A DNA stretch of 64,000 nucleotides from Cyclina sinensis. Its lineage: Eukaryota > Mollusca > Bivalvia > Venerida > Veneridae. A model generated the notes under the pieces. The model ran no database searches. It was not told the origin of the DNA and saw only the letters and a program-made list of their open reading frames with translations. How positions within the stretch are numbered: the first letter of the stretch is position 1; each line of letters opens with the position of its first letter. Shown here piece by piece: positions 51,501 through 64,000 of the stretch. A program made the translations under genes and the position numbers. The DNA is taken from NCBI GenBank assembly GCA_012932295.1, contig JAAONU010000001.1, positions 49,201,134 through 49,265,133 of the forward strand. The letters run 5' to 3'.

Positions 51501-52603
51501 AATTTATTAAGAGCTTTATATAAAGGTATATAGAAAAAATTATTGAAACTCTACGGAATTAGTTATTTCTTTTTGCGTTTTTATGGATAATTTTCGGTTT
51601 AACACTAATATCTTTAAAAATAATAAAATCAAGGTAACTCTTATTTTTATTTGTTAAGTTTTTTTCGCGAAAAGAAATGTTTGCTTTAATTACCCAATGC
51701 AATAATGTGTTACAATTACTGAAATTCGTACGTTAGAGAGTATCTTTAACTTGAAGATGGTTGTTTTATGATAAGATACTTCTACCTATAAAATGAAATG
51801 GTTGAGACTCTAAAAAAATTTGCTAAAGACTGTCGCGTATTTAACTAGGAAGAAAGAGAAATTCTCGAACGAATTTACTATAATTTAACAAAATATTTCA
51901 CAAATTTCTGTACCTATGGAAATGCATATACGTTTCGAAACTCCTCTGAGAATCTTCTGTTAATATTTTTATGTACCGAACTCTAGAGATGTCTCACTAT
52001 TTAAAAATATCCTTCACATTAAATATCAAGTTTCCTTTATGAAAGTTTAATACAGACAACAGATTATAGCAGTGCACTATTTAAAAGAAATGGGCACAAA
52101 GTTTATGTAAATAAATAGATATTAAACCGTAATGCTCTATAGGACCATGCCACGGTGGAAAGACACGAAAATATGTAAAGTTGTAAGTGTAAAAGGTGAT
52201 GTTTATTTTAATGCACTTGTATAATATAAGTTAATTTGTACGACGCCTGTGGAATGAGGACTTTTTTATATAAAACAGAACATTCTAAAGAATAGAGTAT
52301 ACAGACACGTACACAAACTTATATTTGGGTCAGGCCTACACTAAATCTGATTTAAATCATATCCTGAAAACTGCTAAGCTACCAGGACCTGACGATGAGG
52401 TTCTAAATCGTGCTTTTATCAACAACCTTCCTTATCAATCCTATTGCCGCTGACAAAATCGTAAACGAAATGATCATCGCTGTAATTGTGGAAGCGTTCC
52501 GAACGTTGTATTTTAATTAACGGCTGTACCCATGTATCAATAGCGGCCATTTTTCAACCCTTACCGAAAGCTTTATGAAACACACTCTCTTATTGACCTC
52601 ATA
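51501..52603. other. Upstream flank of SLC22 gene 1
   Basis: No coding exon seen. A minus-strand TATATAAA (51515-51522) is only about 15 bases before the ATG, too close to be its TATA box unless translation starts elsewhere, so an untranslated exon further upstream is possible but not located. Confidence 0.4.
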
Positions 52604-52611
52604 TAACATTT

Positions 52612-53012
52612 TACTACCGCTTGCAAAACTAGAGTTTCACGTATTCGGAACGCGGTAAAAAGTGACTTTATGTTTATTTGTCACTTTATTGATCATCCAA
52701 TCACAGCGAGGCAGTTTTCTCGGGAATACCTGTCAATAAAACTGCGGCTTGAGATCTACCCGCAGCCAGAAAAATCTGCCTGTGCGACGTCAAAGTTGTC
52801 GCTGCGTTGCTACCGGAAATATTTACTCGATATTTTTTCTAAACCGCTTTTCCATTTCGTACACAGAAAGACACTAGAATGACACTATTGACAGGTAAAA
52901 GGCGGAGTTTGAAAGTAACACATTGGGTGGTGCTTTAATTGATTTTTGATAGATGTACCGACGAGTCTCGTTCTTTACCTGTAAACTCTAATCAGTTTTG
53001 CAAGCGGTAGTG
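52612..53012. mobile_element. hAT-type MITE, 401 bp
   Basis: Inverted ends (actaccgcttgcaaaact from 52613; agttttgcaagcggtagt ending at 53011) are flanked by a perfect 8 bp direct repeat taacattt (52604-52611 and 53013-53020). An 8 bp target duplication points to the hAT superfamily. A 70-codon frame inside is not recognisable as transposase, so the element is non-autonomous. It lies about 1.1 kb upstream of SLC22 gene 1. Confidence 0.85.
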
Positions 53013-53020
53013 TAACATTT

Positions 53021-53739
53021 AACTTTAGAGCGACTGGACTTACAAGTTTATGTCACTGAAGAATAAACGTCACAGTAAGAATTTCATTGCAAAAAGTAAT
53101 ATTTTAACGAAAAAAAAAATGAACGTATAAATGACAGTTCATGCATTTGTGTAGCAAATTCTGCTGAATTCTTGTACTGTTATTTTGTAATTGTTACATC
53201 CTTAATTTATTTATCATAATTAGTGTAATTATTATCATTCAGTAGTAAAAATATCGAATGTCTTAAGAGAGACCCTACAGGCTAAAGTAAAGTATGGCGC
53301 TATGTGGACACTAAAAGGAACCAGATAGTAAGGTGAAAATGAATATATTACTGAGTGACTGAGATAACGGACGAATGAACAACAAATGTTTGAAAATTGT
53401 CAAAATAATTTAAAATGTAGTTGTTATGTAAAAGACAAAAACAGGTATCCAAGTTTAAATGACTTAGATCTATATAAAATACAGTTGCTTCCAATCGCTC
53501 TGTCGATTGTTTGAAACATCTTAAATACTGAAATAACGATAACGGATGCTCTTAGTTTTTAGTCACGTGGGAAAGACCATTATTTGCCGCTAATATTCAC
53601 GGGGCCTAGAGCTGTTGCTGTACAATTTTTAATTGGATGACAATTGATTACGAATGAAAGTATTAATGTATGTAAGTAAAACGTTTATATTGAACACATT
53701 TTCTTCTGCAATATATAAATATTGATTTATTTCATACAA
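53021..53739. other. No recognisable gene
   Basis: AT-rich intergenic sequence. No repeat recognised. Confidence 0.4.
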
Positions 53740-54410
53740 AACAGTCACTTAAAGGTGACAATGAATGCCCCAAAAGTGGTGCTTTGACCTTAAAGCTGAG
53801 GACCAGATGAAGATAAATTGTATATCTTTCAAAAGAAGTGGTTATTTTTAAACATTTGTCCTTAAGGTCATTGTTTTATTCTGTCAAGGTCCAAATATAT
53901 GTCATTTGAAAGATCTCTCCCTAAAGTATTGTTGTGTGCAAACATGAACTAAATCTGTTGAGTAACAGGATAGTTATGGCCAGTATTAAGTATTTTTGAC
54001 AATTGACCTTCGAAAACAAGGTCATTCAGTGGTCAAAGTCACATGAATGTATGTAAGTGGGAAGGCGTTGTCAAAACGGGTGTTTTGTCCATGTATGAAG
54101 TAAATCCATTCACTAATAAGGAGTTTTGGGCAATATTAAAGTGTTCGGACGGGCGGACAGAGGGACGGACCTGCCACTTAAATGGACTTAGGGGCCATTT
54201 CATTTGTTACTTTTCTTTTGTTTTACAGAGGGCCACGGTCCCTTCTTCTATTGAAACGGAATGAAATCAATAGTTCTCTTTTTTTCTGTTTATTGTTACA
54301 TGGTCCCTAAACCCTTTCTGTTTGTCCGGACTGACTGACAGAAGGACAAACAGAATAACGGACTATTCAAAAATTGTTTGCCTTCTTTCAGGGGCATATT
54401 AAGCAAACTA
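53740..54410. repeat. Inverted copy of the gtccgtccg interspersed repeat
   Basis: The order is reversed relative to 23880-24450. It begins with gccccaaaagtggtgctttg (the complement of the 24430 end), then has tccattcactaataaggagt units, and closes with gacgggcggacagagggacg. A second gactgactgacagaaggaca run near 54330 may be a fragment of another copy. Confidence 0.65.
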
Positions 54411-55304
54411 ACTGAGTTAAAATGTTGCTAAAACAGTGTATCTTTACAGAATTATTTGTATAATTCACATGCTTTTTTCAAACTTGTTGACGTTTAACAG
54501 TTCTAGCTCATATAACCAATTGAATTTAGTCAGTGGACAAAACGGAGCAGTGCTGAAAATGGTTAACTAAAATTCTGTGCTGTTCTTTCGCTTCCACTAA
54601 CTTTTCATTTTCATCTTTTAATAAAGGTTAAGGTAAAGGCCTTGTTTATTATAGTGTCACCCCTATTGAAAGGGCCAGCCAAGTTGCCTTAAAAGACACC
54701 TTTTTGTGCGCACAGTACTATCTAAATGCCTTCTCTTTATATTTAAGTTCATCATGTCAGATTTTTCAACAACATCAAAAGAAAAAAAATGGACTTCCGT
54801 TTTGACCATGCTTTTAAAGGAAAAGCTAGTCTTCATTAAGAAGAATTGAAAACGAACACATGCATAATATCATAATATATTTACGTGTGTCATACATGCA
54901 TCTGATTATTTATTACATTCATGTTTTATTATTACTCTGTTAAAACACTAGAAATGATAATCTAAAGTACTGAGACAAAACCCTTATTGTTATCTTTTTA
55001 AATGTGGCAAACATAATTTAATTATTATATCTACTTCATAGATGTATATTGCATTTGTAATTTTGGAGCAGTAGGCTGATTCTGATGCAGCAATAAAGAT
55101 TCTTTCTCTGGCGTATTGGAGATTTCAAATAATAGTAAGTTTCTACGAAAAAATCTTTCAAAGAGGTCTTCTATGAAAAGAGACTTCTTTAAAGTAGAAA
55201 TGTCTACAATGAGTACAATTCTATTAAACCATGTATATCAAAAGGGTCTTTTTTGATTATAAAGTGTATAATGACTACAAATGATATTATATTCTAATTC
55301 AACA
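54411..55304. other. Stretch between repeat and SLC22 gene 2; no gene recognised
   Basis: AT-rich. It contains the 3' flank of SLC22 gene 2 (minus strand). No open frame above 60 codons. Confidence 0.4.
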
Positions 55305-58300
55305 TTACATTTTTGTTGACAAAACACTATCATGCAGTGAATTTGAATTATCTAGCTGCACGACTGAGATTTGATTTTCCTTTCCTGGGGCATTACCACC
55401 TTTAACTTCAACGACTGATATTTCAAACGCTTTGTTATCAACACCGTTTGGGAATTTCTTCACTTCATCGGTACCTTTTTGTTCTGTTTGTATTTTGTCA
55501 CTTAAATTCTGGTTCATTGTCTCTGGTAAGAAAAGTAGTCCGACAATACATATAACAGATATTGATCCACAAACATAATACAGTAACCCCGGGATGAATG
55601 TGTTCTAAAACAAAGAAAGCAGGTGCAATTTTAATTCCACAGCTTTAGATACTAAAAAGCCTTCATTCCGATTTTACATAAATATCACTAAATTCTTTTT
55701 TTAAGAAATAAATATTAAAAGTGAAACATCTGCAAGATACAGGTAACATAAACATTGTTATAAATACAGGTAAAATATAAGATTATCTTCAATTTGTTGT
55801 TTTAGACAAGTTGAATTCTCGAGTCTGTAAAGACCACATAAGCACATATATATATATATATATATATATGCAGACTAATCAACAAATACTCACTAGATAT
55901 ACAAGTTGTGGACCAAGTATTGCACCAATTCTTCCTGTGACACTGAGAGATCCAAAGCCAATATTTCTGTCAGGAAATAATATAAAGACAGAAATAGTAA
56001 ACGAATGATACGAAAAATTTTCTGGACGAAGTAAATATTGCTGGAATTTTCTTTTAAAGAATACATTACAAAAAATACTTGCTCTAAAGTTGAAAAGAGT
56101 TATCTTTATAATGATAAAACATGTCTCTGAAGAAAGAGAAGAGTAAGTGTAACAAATAAATCTCTTTTGAATAATTCTGTTAAAATGAATAAGTACTAGT
56201 ATAAATTTACAAAATACACTACCTAATGACAGTTGGATATAGCTCAATAGTCATAGTTTGGACGGGTCCCCATGCCATCGCTATTCCCATGTTTGCAATC
56301 ATAGCAAAGGCATTCGTCAGTTCGTCTTTGTGAGGAACGCCTGTAATTCATGAATCCACAGCATGTCTCTCAAATCTTATAATAATAGAATTTACCCACA
56401 CACATTACCAGGAGATCTTTTGTTATTGGTTAGTGGTGAAAATATAACTGTACTTCTTTGTTAAATCTTGCAAATGTTAGGGGTCAGGGATCCATCAATT
56501 GATAAAACATTACAAGACTACTTAGCATTTGTAGTTTCATTTTACTTTTATTTGCAACGAAGTTCATGCCTGACAAACATGGTCAAAACAGGTTGTTTAC
56601 ACAAAAAGATCCCTTGAAGCGTTTTACATTCATTGTATTATAAGGTGTCTCCTATATCAGGTAGGCATTTTGACTGGATAATATATAAAAAGATATCATC
56701 TATAAACTGTTGCCATTTAAAGCTCCTAAATCTCCCAGAAACAGTCATTTTGAATACAGAAAGTGGATAGATTTGATGTGTCCTTTCTTGATTTTAGAAA
56801 TCCTGGTATCTTGTACAATGTCAGAAAAATCTCTTTGAAAGAACAGATTTAAAACTTCAACGTGTTTTGTTAACACACGAGGAATACAAAGGGAAACGAT
56901 TGCAGCCATAAAACGAACGTTAATCTATACACAGAAAAGTGTGCAGACAGTTTTTGATGATGCATTACACTCTCAAGTGAACTGATTTGTATCTCATTTA
57001 TATTGTTAATTAAAATATATACATCTTTTTGGTAAAATACATTAAAATCTAAAAATTTCTACCCAAGAGCTTAAAGACTTCTTGTTGGTTCTCTTGTACT
57101 AACGATAAGGCACTTTTCTTGTCGTAAATAATATAAATTCTTTGTATAGATTCTATTATTCATTATTCATACGTGCTTTGGAAAGATATTGTTTGTTTCA
57201 ATTGAGATTAAACATTAGTTCATCAGAAACGAATCGCTTCGCGTGTATCTCGTGTAAGTAGCTCAGCTTCTTGTCGTTACGTCAAATATGATCAATCAAT
57301 TTCTCCTTAAATTTTTCTTAAATTGATTCTTAAATTTGACAATGAAAGCTTACCATAACATTGCCCCGAGTGTAGTCACAAGACGTAAAGCTTTGTTTAC
57401 TGATTTTTGAAATTCTTTTTTTTAAGTTGAAAACAGGCGGTTTGACTGAATAAAAATGCGTGTAGCAGATGTTTTCAGAAGGTCATCTTAATTACAACTG
57501 ACCCGAGCTGACTGACTAGCCACGTTGTTACCTTGAGTTCCATCTCAAAGTTGAAACAGCAAAAAGACGTGATCGTAAAAAACGGTCATTTCGTAATAAA
57601 ACATTCCTTAACAAAATGCATCTCTTATATGATGATTAAAACAATAATTCAATAATTCAGTTTAAATGAAACAAATAAAGTATCAATTTAAAAGAGTCTC
57701 CAACATTAAAGATATTATATACACAAATGAGACTAAATAAAATCTGCAATAAAACACAATATGATTAGTTAATGATAATCAATAATTATAATTAATAATG
57801 CATGAGAGTCACTATGTTACATTTCATCTTAACAGTAATTTGTTGAAACAATTCGGTTTTTTTTAAAGAGGATTTTACACCAAGAACCTTCTTTTGGGGT
57901 ATCAAAAACGCGATTTTTAACATCATTTTTTACTTGATTTTAGAACAAAGCGTGGAAATTTCCACGCCATATATTAGAAAATAGCAAAAAAAATCTGATG
58001 AAAAAGTGCCGAATTTCTATAGTGCGTGGAAATTTCCACGGCCTTATTCAGAAAATTACAAGAAAATTTTAATGAAATATTGCCAAAATTCATTGCCCGT
58101 GGAAATTTCCACGCTTTATTTAACCTGCTAAAAAAGTTGGAGAAAACACAACACACTATATGAAAGTTATGTCCCAAAAGAGGATTCTTGGTGTAAAATC
58201 CTCTTTTAAAGAAAAATCGAATTAAACACTTCAAATCATAATATCATGTTTTTAAGCAGAACCACCGTTCTTAAATATTAGTATATCTTTTGGCTTACAA

Positions 58301-61300
58301 AATATTCTCGGTCTCGGAATTTTCACATTCCGCAGCCTTACCTTAATTTCACATGTGATATACTTTAAACAGGAATATTATGTGCTAAATTTGAGTAAAA
58401 GTGCAGAAACGAAGGTGTGCGCAATTTGAATAGAAATTGAAAGAAGTTATCTAAAGTGATCATTCAAAAACGCATCCTTTTCTTAACATCAGCAGACAGG
58501 AGATTGTAACTGTCATACATTACATAACAACGATGTGTATGTAAAACATTTATAATTTGCCAAAAATAACGAAAGACTCAAGATAAGCTAGGGTATGTGT
58601 AACGTCGTTTCTTTATCTACTTTGAAAGCAGCCAAACATGCTTTAATGGTTTACTAATATTCTTGTTTTGTCTGAATTACATGCTCTTTTAATATAATCT
58701 TGCCAGAAACCATTAGGTCTAGAGTTAAAATGTTTGGTGTGTATGACTGTTTAGTGGACCTCTGCATCAAAACTGACCCTGCCCTAGGGTCACTTGATTT
58801 TACATAGAGTTATGTACTAGTCGGAAAAAAGGATTTAAAAAAATTTCTTGTCTGAAACCTCAAGGCCTAGAGCTAACATATTTGTTTGAAAGCATCATCT
58901 AATGGACCTCTGCCAAAGTTATATAAATCATGCTCTGGGATCAGAATTGGCCCAACCCAAAGGGTCGCTTGATGATATTACATAGACTTTGATAGAAAAA
59001 AACTTCAAAAAAATCTTCTTGTCTAAAACCTATAAGGCCTATTGTTTCGATTTTTTATGTGTAACATTGTCTAGTTGACCTCTACTAAGTTTTTACAAAT
59101 CATGGCCCCTTGGTCAAAACTTGCAACGCCCCGGCGGTTACTTGGTTTTACATAGAGTTAAATAGGAAAATGTTTTTAAAAATCTTCTCGTCAGAAAGTG
59201 AAAGGCCTTGAGCTTAGATATATATCGTTCAGCACTGATTACTTAATTAGATTGGCTTTGGAAGATCTTGGCCCTCAACAGGGTAGCCAGCCCCCACCCA
59301 CCTCACCTGGGTACCCCCACCTGAAAAAAAAAATATTCGATGGGGAAGAAAAGTACTTAACCTTTATCCCCATTAGTCCTTGACTTTCATGTGACCTATT
59401 GACCTACTTGTTTCTTGAAACTACATCAACGAAATTTTAATTATTTGTATAACTTTACATGCACACTTAAACTTTGACCTTGGGTGACCTTGACCTACTG
59501 ACCTAGTTCCTTATTTTTGAAGATATGTCGTTGAAATTTTAACTAGCGTATCCATTTGCATACAGACTTCCAAATTGACTTCGGTTAAGCTTGAACTGTT
59601 TCTTGGTTAAAAATAGTTTTTGATATCTAAACTGGTATTTGAATCGTCTGCCATTTGACACTTGTCTTAGGTGCCCCTACACCATCCCCCACCCCACCAA
59701 CTGTTTAATAGTGTTTTTTTGTTTCAGGTGAGCGACCCAGGACCATTTGGTCTTCTTTTAATTATATCTGATTATTTAAAAAATATTCTTTCATATGACT
59801 TTTAAGAAAAAAAAATCATGTTTTAAAGCTTATCTTTCAAACGTATCAAAAATAATGTGCAATAATAATCATGTAATGAGTCTATCATAAGAAAAAGCAA
59901 GAATATTCATAAAAAGGGAGATAATCACCGAACGTCTGTACCATACCAACTACAAGGCCTCCAACGGCAACGATCACAAAACATAAGACTGCACTTGCAC
60001 GTCGTCCAAATCTGCGGTAGAACATATCTGACGTATAAAACGAACAAATATATCTTACAAGAATAGTTTGTTGCAAGGGTTATGGACTTATAACAGTCGA
60101 AATTATCTAAATTAAGTGATTTTACAGTGTAAATAATACTCTTTTTAAGCAGCTCTCGTTATAAACCGTATCATAGTCGTAAAAAGGTTGCGATTATTTA
60201 AATGAGCAATTTTACCGGTTCTGCAGCCAAAGCGCCACGGATTTGCTGGGAATTCCCGTGAGACTAAACAAGAACAAGTTAAGATAAATATTGCCTGAGA
60301 GGGTTTGGATTCCAAACGCAATTCCATAGGAAACAACGCCTAACGCCGCCCTGAAACAAGTGGAAGATTTTCACAGAAGATATTGTTTTCCAAAGAAACA
60401 GACCTTGAAAAAAACAGTTCTTTACTTTATTTAATTAGAAGTTTTTGCAAAACAATTTCCTCTATTAGGAATCTTCAGTTATTCAAAAAAAGTACGTAAG
60501 GCAGTAGTTAGAAAGAAACAAGATCTATGATTTAGGATAATAGTGTTATATTAAAGGCCACCTTTCGAGTTTTATATGTACATATGAATACACATTAACT
60601 TATTTGAAAGTATGGTTTTGGGGAAAAATATAAATCCCATAAACATGTCCTAGGGATTTCAGCAAGCATTATACCTTGTCATTCAAACTGGTTCAGACCT
60701 TTCACAAGACAAACCACAATTTTGAATAATATGAGAAATTCCAGCATAATCTTTGCTCCGTAAGTGCCGGATATACAGCCAAAGCTGGCGTAGTCTAATA
60801 ATTTTCAAAGAAGATTGCTAATAAAAAATGTTCATTTGCATTTGCGTATTAACCCTATCGTTTATGATTAGTTTTGTATATAAACGTCATGATTAAAATT
60901 CAACCTATATAGAGTATTTATATCTAAGCCCTATTTAATGAATGCCATATATCTCTGATAATATATAGTTTTAAAGGACTCACTGCAACGATAAACATCA
61001 AACAAGCAATGTATTACTTGCTTATACGGTCTTGCATGTTTTGTAAGAAACAGAGCTTAATTTAGCAATGCAGAAGTATTGAAAACAACAGTGGTAACGT
61101 AGTCAAAGTCATCTACGGTCCCTCTATAAGCCGCACAAAAGGTAAAGAAGAGATACAAGTTAACCATAGAATTATAGAATACAGTTGCATGTAAACTTTT
61201 ACGTTAGCTTGTACATTTTATCTGCCTCCCGATGATCGATGTGTGTAAAAGATAGACTTTTTCCACAAAAAAAAGATACAAAAAAGTCCACCATCTACCG

Positions 61301-63438
61301 ATAAGTGGTTATTGAAATATACACTCACCAGCTAAGAGCTAACAATAGCGTCACTTTCACTAAATATCTTGATTTGAACAAGTGCAAGACTGTATATTTC
61401 TGGTCGTCGGTCTTTTCTGGTTTCTGTAACACATTGTTTATATCAAACTCTCTGTGCTTGTTGTATTTTGCTACTCTTGTGATGATTTCTTTAGCTTCCT
61501 CCGGTTTGTCGTGCGCAATGTACCAACGGAAACTTTCTGGCAAAGCACTGTAGATATAAAAGCAAATTAATAGTCTGTTGTCACTGCATTCATCTATCTA
61601 TAAAATGTTGTTTGTAAAGCAAACAGTTATCAACAAAATATCAATACCCTCATAACAGTTGGTCCTCCTATTTCATTGACATTTCTTGCTAAACCTTGCC
61701 CATTGATGATGGGCAAGTAGGAATATCACCCAGTCTATATGAAGGAAAAATGATAGATATACAACGGACCGCAGTGAAAACAAATTTTCAGAGCAGTAAA
61801 TCTAAACCAATTTCACAAAATTCATGATGGTATTTATGCAATGGCATGGTAACCGCTTTTAAATTAGTGAAGTTTTATTCCTCATATGATAGCCGTTGTG
61901 GTCAAGCCGGACAAGTTTTAATACAATTGAAACTGAAAAAAAATCACAGAGTCAAATTTCACGAAAATACTGAAGTATAACTTTTGTAAATGCAAAAGCA
62001 AGTTTAGATTTAAAGAACATTTTGAGAAGTAAGAAAATAGTAAGTTAGTAACGAAAACAACTGACTTGTTTCAGATTTGCACTGTCTTGATATTGAGTTC
62101 GACATATACTTCTATAAACAGAGCAGCAAGAATGTGTACGCTGTTACTTCTATTATGTAGAGTCTGACTATCATATGCTCATGTCAGAATATTTTATTAT
62201 AATATATTAAGATCTTTTTTCATCTTTTAATTTTTTTTTCTTTTTATGTTCTCTTATCGTAATACTACATTTACCAGAGAAGCAGAGGAAGTGGAAAAAA
62301 CACATACTGGTGTAACCTTGTTTTCGTTTGTTTTGTTTTTAGATAGTTCTTTTAATGTGAAGAATGTACTTTATCTACGGGGATGTAATCTAGGGTAGTT
62401 GCTTTGAATACGATAACATCGAACACAAAAATGCATTAAACTTGAATCTATAGCTGACACACAGCGGTACCTTGGACGGGAAACGTTAGTAGACAGACGA
62501 AGAAATATTATACTAATATTATTTTATACACTGATCAATTGTTTAACTGCTGACTATTTTTCTAATCTTGTTTCTTTTACAGTCGGTCAAGTTTCATCTT
62601 ACAATTTATGATTTTAGCACGTTATTCCTTTACATAAGTACTTCATTCTTTCCTCTCGTTTACGCAAGAGGTTTTCGGTTTTAAACATAAAAAAGTAATG
62701 CTGAAAAATACTTGTAATTATGGCTTTCGTAAGAAACAGACAAGCTTTTTATAAGAATGTATCAGTCATGACTCTGACAGTCCTTAAAATACAAATTTCC
62801 TTCAACAATTTACACCACAAAAGTATCACAATTATCTGAGTAAATAATGAGTACATGTATATACTTTACTACACTTTTCAGAACTAGGTTTCAGAACATT
62901 ATTGTATTAGCCGACTAAGAAAGTTAGCCGGAACTGTAGGTTATAAAATGGCAAGATTTGATAAGCTTTCATAGCTCTGTAGAATTTAGGAAACAGAATT
63001 ATGCTGACATACTCACAACCATGCTAGGAAGCACGGCACAGAACATAATGCGACCATTAGTTGTATATATCTCCAGTCATGCAGCAACCAGGCCAAAAAG
63101 GCAAATAAACATGACTGTATTGGCCAGGACGGAAATCCTACAATCCAGACACGCCAACGAGCGAGCGAAAATTCCGACAAAAAGCAATATTGTGTCGTTA
63201 GAAAGAAGCCACCACCCATGCCTAGAAAAAACCTTGCAGCAGCAAACATCTGCCAACTGGTAGAAAAAAATGCGACGAGATGGAAGGACATGATTATGAA
63301 AATCGACGTAAAGAACGGAGGTCTACGTCCTATCAAATCGGCCAATTGTCCAGAAGCGACGTTGCCCACCAACGTTCCGGAAATCTGGATGGAATTTATC
63401 ATACTTGGAATAAAGTCACGGTCGCAGACAAGCTTAAA
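55305..63438 (-). CDS. SLC22-family MFS transporter, second tandem copy, first exon outside the window
   Basis: Exons: 63017..63438, 61329..61547, 60216..60350, 59929..60011, 56223..56340, 55894..55966, 55305..55604; 1350 bases. Lengths of the first six (422, 219, 135, 83, 118, 73) equal exons 2-7 of the neighbouring gene, with the same phases. It shows the same landmarks: GQLADLIGRRP, LPESFRWYIAHD, RFGRR, ELYPTVIRNIGFG, LPETM. The acceptor at 63439 needs an upstream exon like 51168..51500; none was found to 64000, so intron 1 exceeds 560 bases. With such an exon the protein would be about 560 residues. The last exon is 159 bases longer than in gene 1, giving a hydrophilic tail rich in Lys, Glu, Asn and Ser that ends STKM, a form compatible with a class I PDZ ligand (S/T-x-hydrophobic). 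The introns are larger, and intron 5-6 (3.6 kb) holds a MITE and satellite blocks. Confidence 0.9.
57864..58209. mobile_element. ~345 bp MITE with three copies of a 16-18 bp palindrome
   Basis: Inverted ends of about 34 bp (aagaggattttacaccaaga at the left; tcttggtgtaaaatcctctt at the right) lie in a TTTAAA context that may be a TTAA target duplication. Inside, the palindrome CGTGGAAATTTCCACG occurs three times: 57951-57966 (extended to GCGTGGAAATTTCCACGC at 57950-57967), 58025-58040 and 58098-58113, about 74 bases apart. It is inside an intron of SLC22 gene 2. The minus frame crossing it has no recognisable domain. Confidence 0.82.
58650..59230. repeat. Degenerate ~150 bp tandem repeat
   Basis: About four units marked by tcttgtctgaaacctcaagg / tctaaaacctataaggccta, a gacctctgccaaagttatat segment and cttgattttacatagagtta. 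The same general design as the block at 1341-3040 but a different unit. It lies inside an intron of SLC22 gene 2. Confidence 0.7.
59380..59765. repeat. TGACCT-rich repeat end
   Basis: It contains a cluster of tgacct half-site-like words (gaccttgggtgaccttgacc, tactgacctag) and closes with ttcaggtgagcgacccagga, an end that looks conserved and typical of bivalve interspersed repeats. It adjoins the preceding satellite and may be the same composite element. Confidence 0.55.
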
Positions 63439-63556
63439 CTGAAGTGAGAAGAAAGAACAACATTTCATTCACAGTTGTTGTAATGACATGAGACAACCAA
63501 ATGTTCTGAATTATGTAAATTAATAGAATTTAATAACAATAGTTTCAAGAGACATC

Positions 63557-63557
<1 letters not shown>

Positions 63558-63592
<35 letters not shown>
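63558..63592. repeat. (CT)n microsatellite
   Basis: About 17 CT repeats without interruption, in intron 1 of SLC22 gene 2. Confidence 0.92.
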
Positions 63593-63595
<3 letters not shown>

Positions 63596-64000
63596 ATTGA
63601 GTTTGCTTTTACTGCTCATTAGATCTTACTATTATAGAAAATTCAATGTCATTTGTAATTGCAGTAATAAAACAAATCCAATCTAACAGACATCTATTAA
63701 AAACCTTATCGAAGTATTTAACATATTTTAGAAAAAGGATCTTCTCCAAATTAAATAAATGATCTCTTCAGAAAGAAAAGTATTATCTCTTGTAAAATTA
63801 CTGCACGTTTTAAACGGATTACACTTCTAATTAGACCAGTTTATGCTTGCAACACGTGTTTCACATGCATTCTATTCTGTATCTATCATAATATAAGATT
63901 GATTCAGAAAAAAACAACCGGACATCAGTCTGTTACTCGTGTGCATTATTTTCTTATAGATCAATCATTGAATATATTTGAAAACAACTCAAATTGAATT

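Noticed and set aside
51515..51522. TATA box of SLC22 gene 1
   Set aside because: Only about 15 bases upstream of the ATG, which would place transcription start inside the coding sequence.
63439..64000. First exon of SLC22 gene 2
   Set aside because: Searched for an equivalent of 51168..51500 (SWYC-like loop, start codon, GTGAG donor) and found none; it must lie beyond the window.

Overview
The window is AT-rich, intron-rich animal DNA with very little coding sequence, crowded with short repeats and small transposons. Its satellites carry gtccgtccgt runs, its tRNA-derived SINEs end in a shared ccggtaccgacgataaataa tail, and it has an SLC22 pair and several MITE-like elements. Together these look most like a bivalve mollusc nuclear genome. 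That is an inference from pattern memory, not from a search. No bacterial operon, CRISPR array or rRNA gene is visible.

Layout. 1-4.2 kb: two blocks of degenerate ~150 bp satellite; the second is bounded by inverted ends. 5.7-10.4 kb (+): a small three-exon gene for a 79-residue secreted peptide precursor. Its first intron holds a 2.64 kb foldback transposon with ~478 bp inverted arms. 10.4-22.3 kb: no recognised gene; a ~20 bp minisatellite, a 29 bp minisatellite and a SINE. 22.26-41.70 kb: a tandem segmental duplication, unit 1 at 22264-31157 and unit 2 at 31158-41696, whose junction can be read to the base. Both units carry, on the minus strand, exons of a gene for a secreted, probably membrane-anchored cysteine-rich protein with two 14-cysteine domains. 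Unit 2 together with its upstream flank (to 43.96 kb) holds an apparently intact nine-exon gene of 411 residues. Unit 1 holds a 5'-truncated copy with two nonsense codons and an exon deletion. The two units also act as each other's empty-site controls for a Tc1-like element, a MITE-like element and a palindrome-bearing insert. 46.8-64 kb (-): two tandem SLC22-type (organic cation/carnitine transporter-like) genes. The first is complete (eight exons, 507 residues). The second lacks its first exon, which lies beyond the right edge. The six shared internal exons have identical lengths in the two genes.

How they fit together: there is no pathway here, only two locally duplicated families (cysteine-rich secreted protein; SLC22 transporter) and one orphan peptide gene in a repeat-rich region. 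All gene models were assembled by eye from splice consensus, phase matching and paralogue comparison, without transcript data. The strongest candidates for something undescribed are the two-domain 14-cysteine protein and the dibasic-flanked CxxC peptide precursor.
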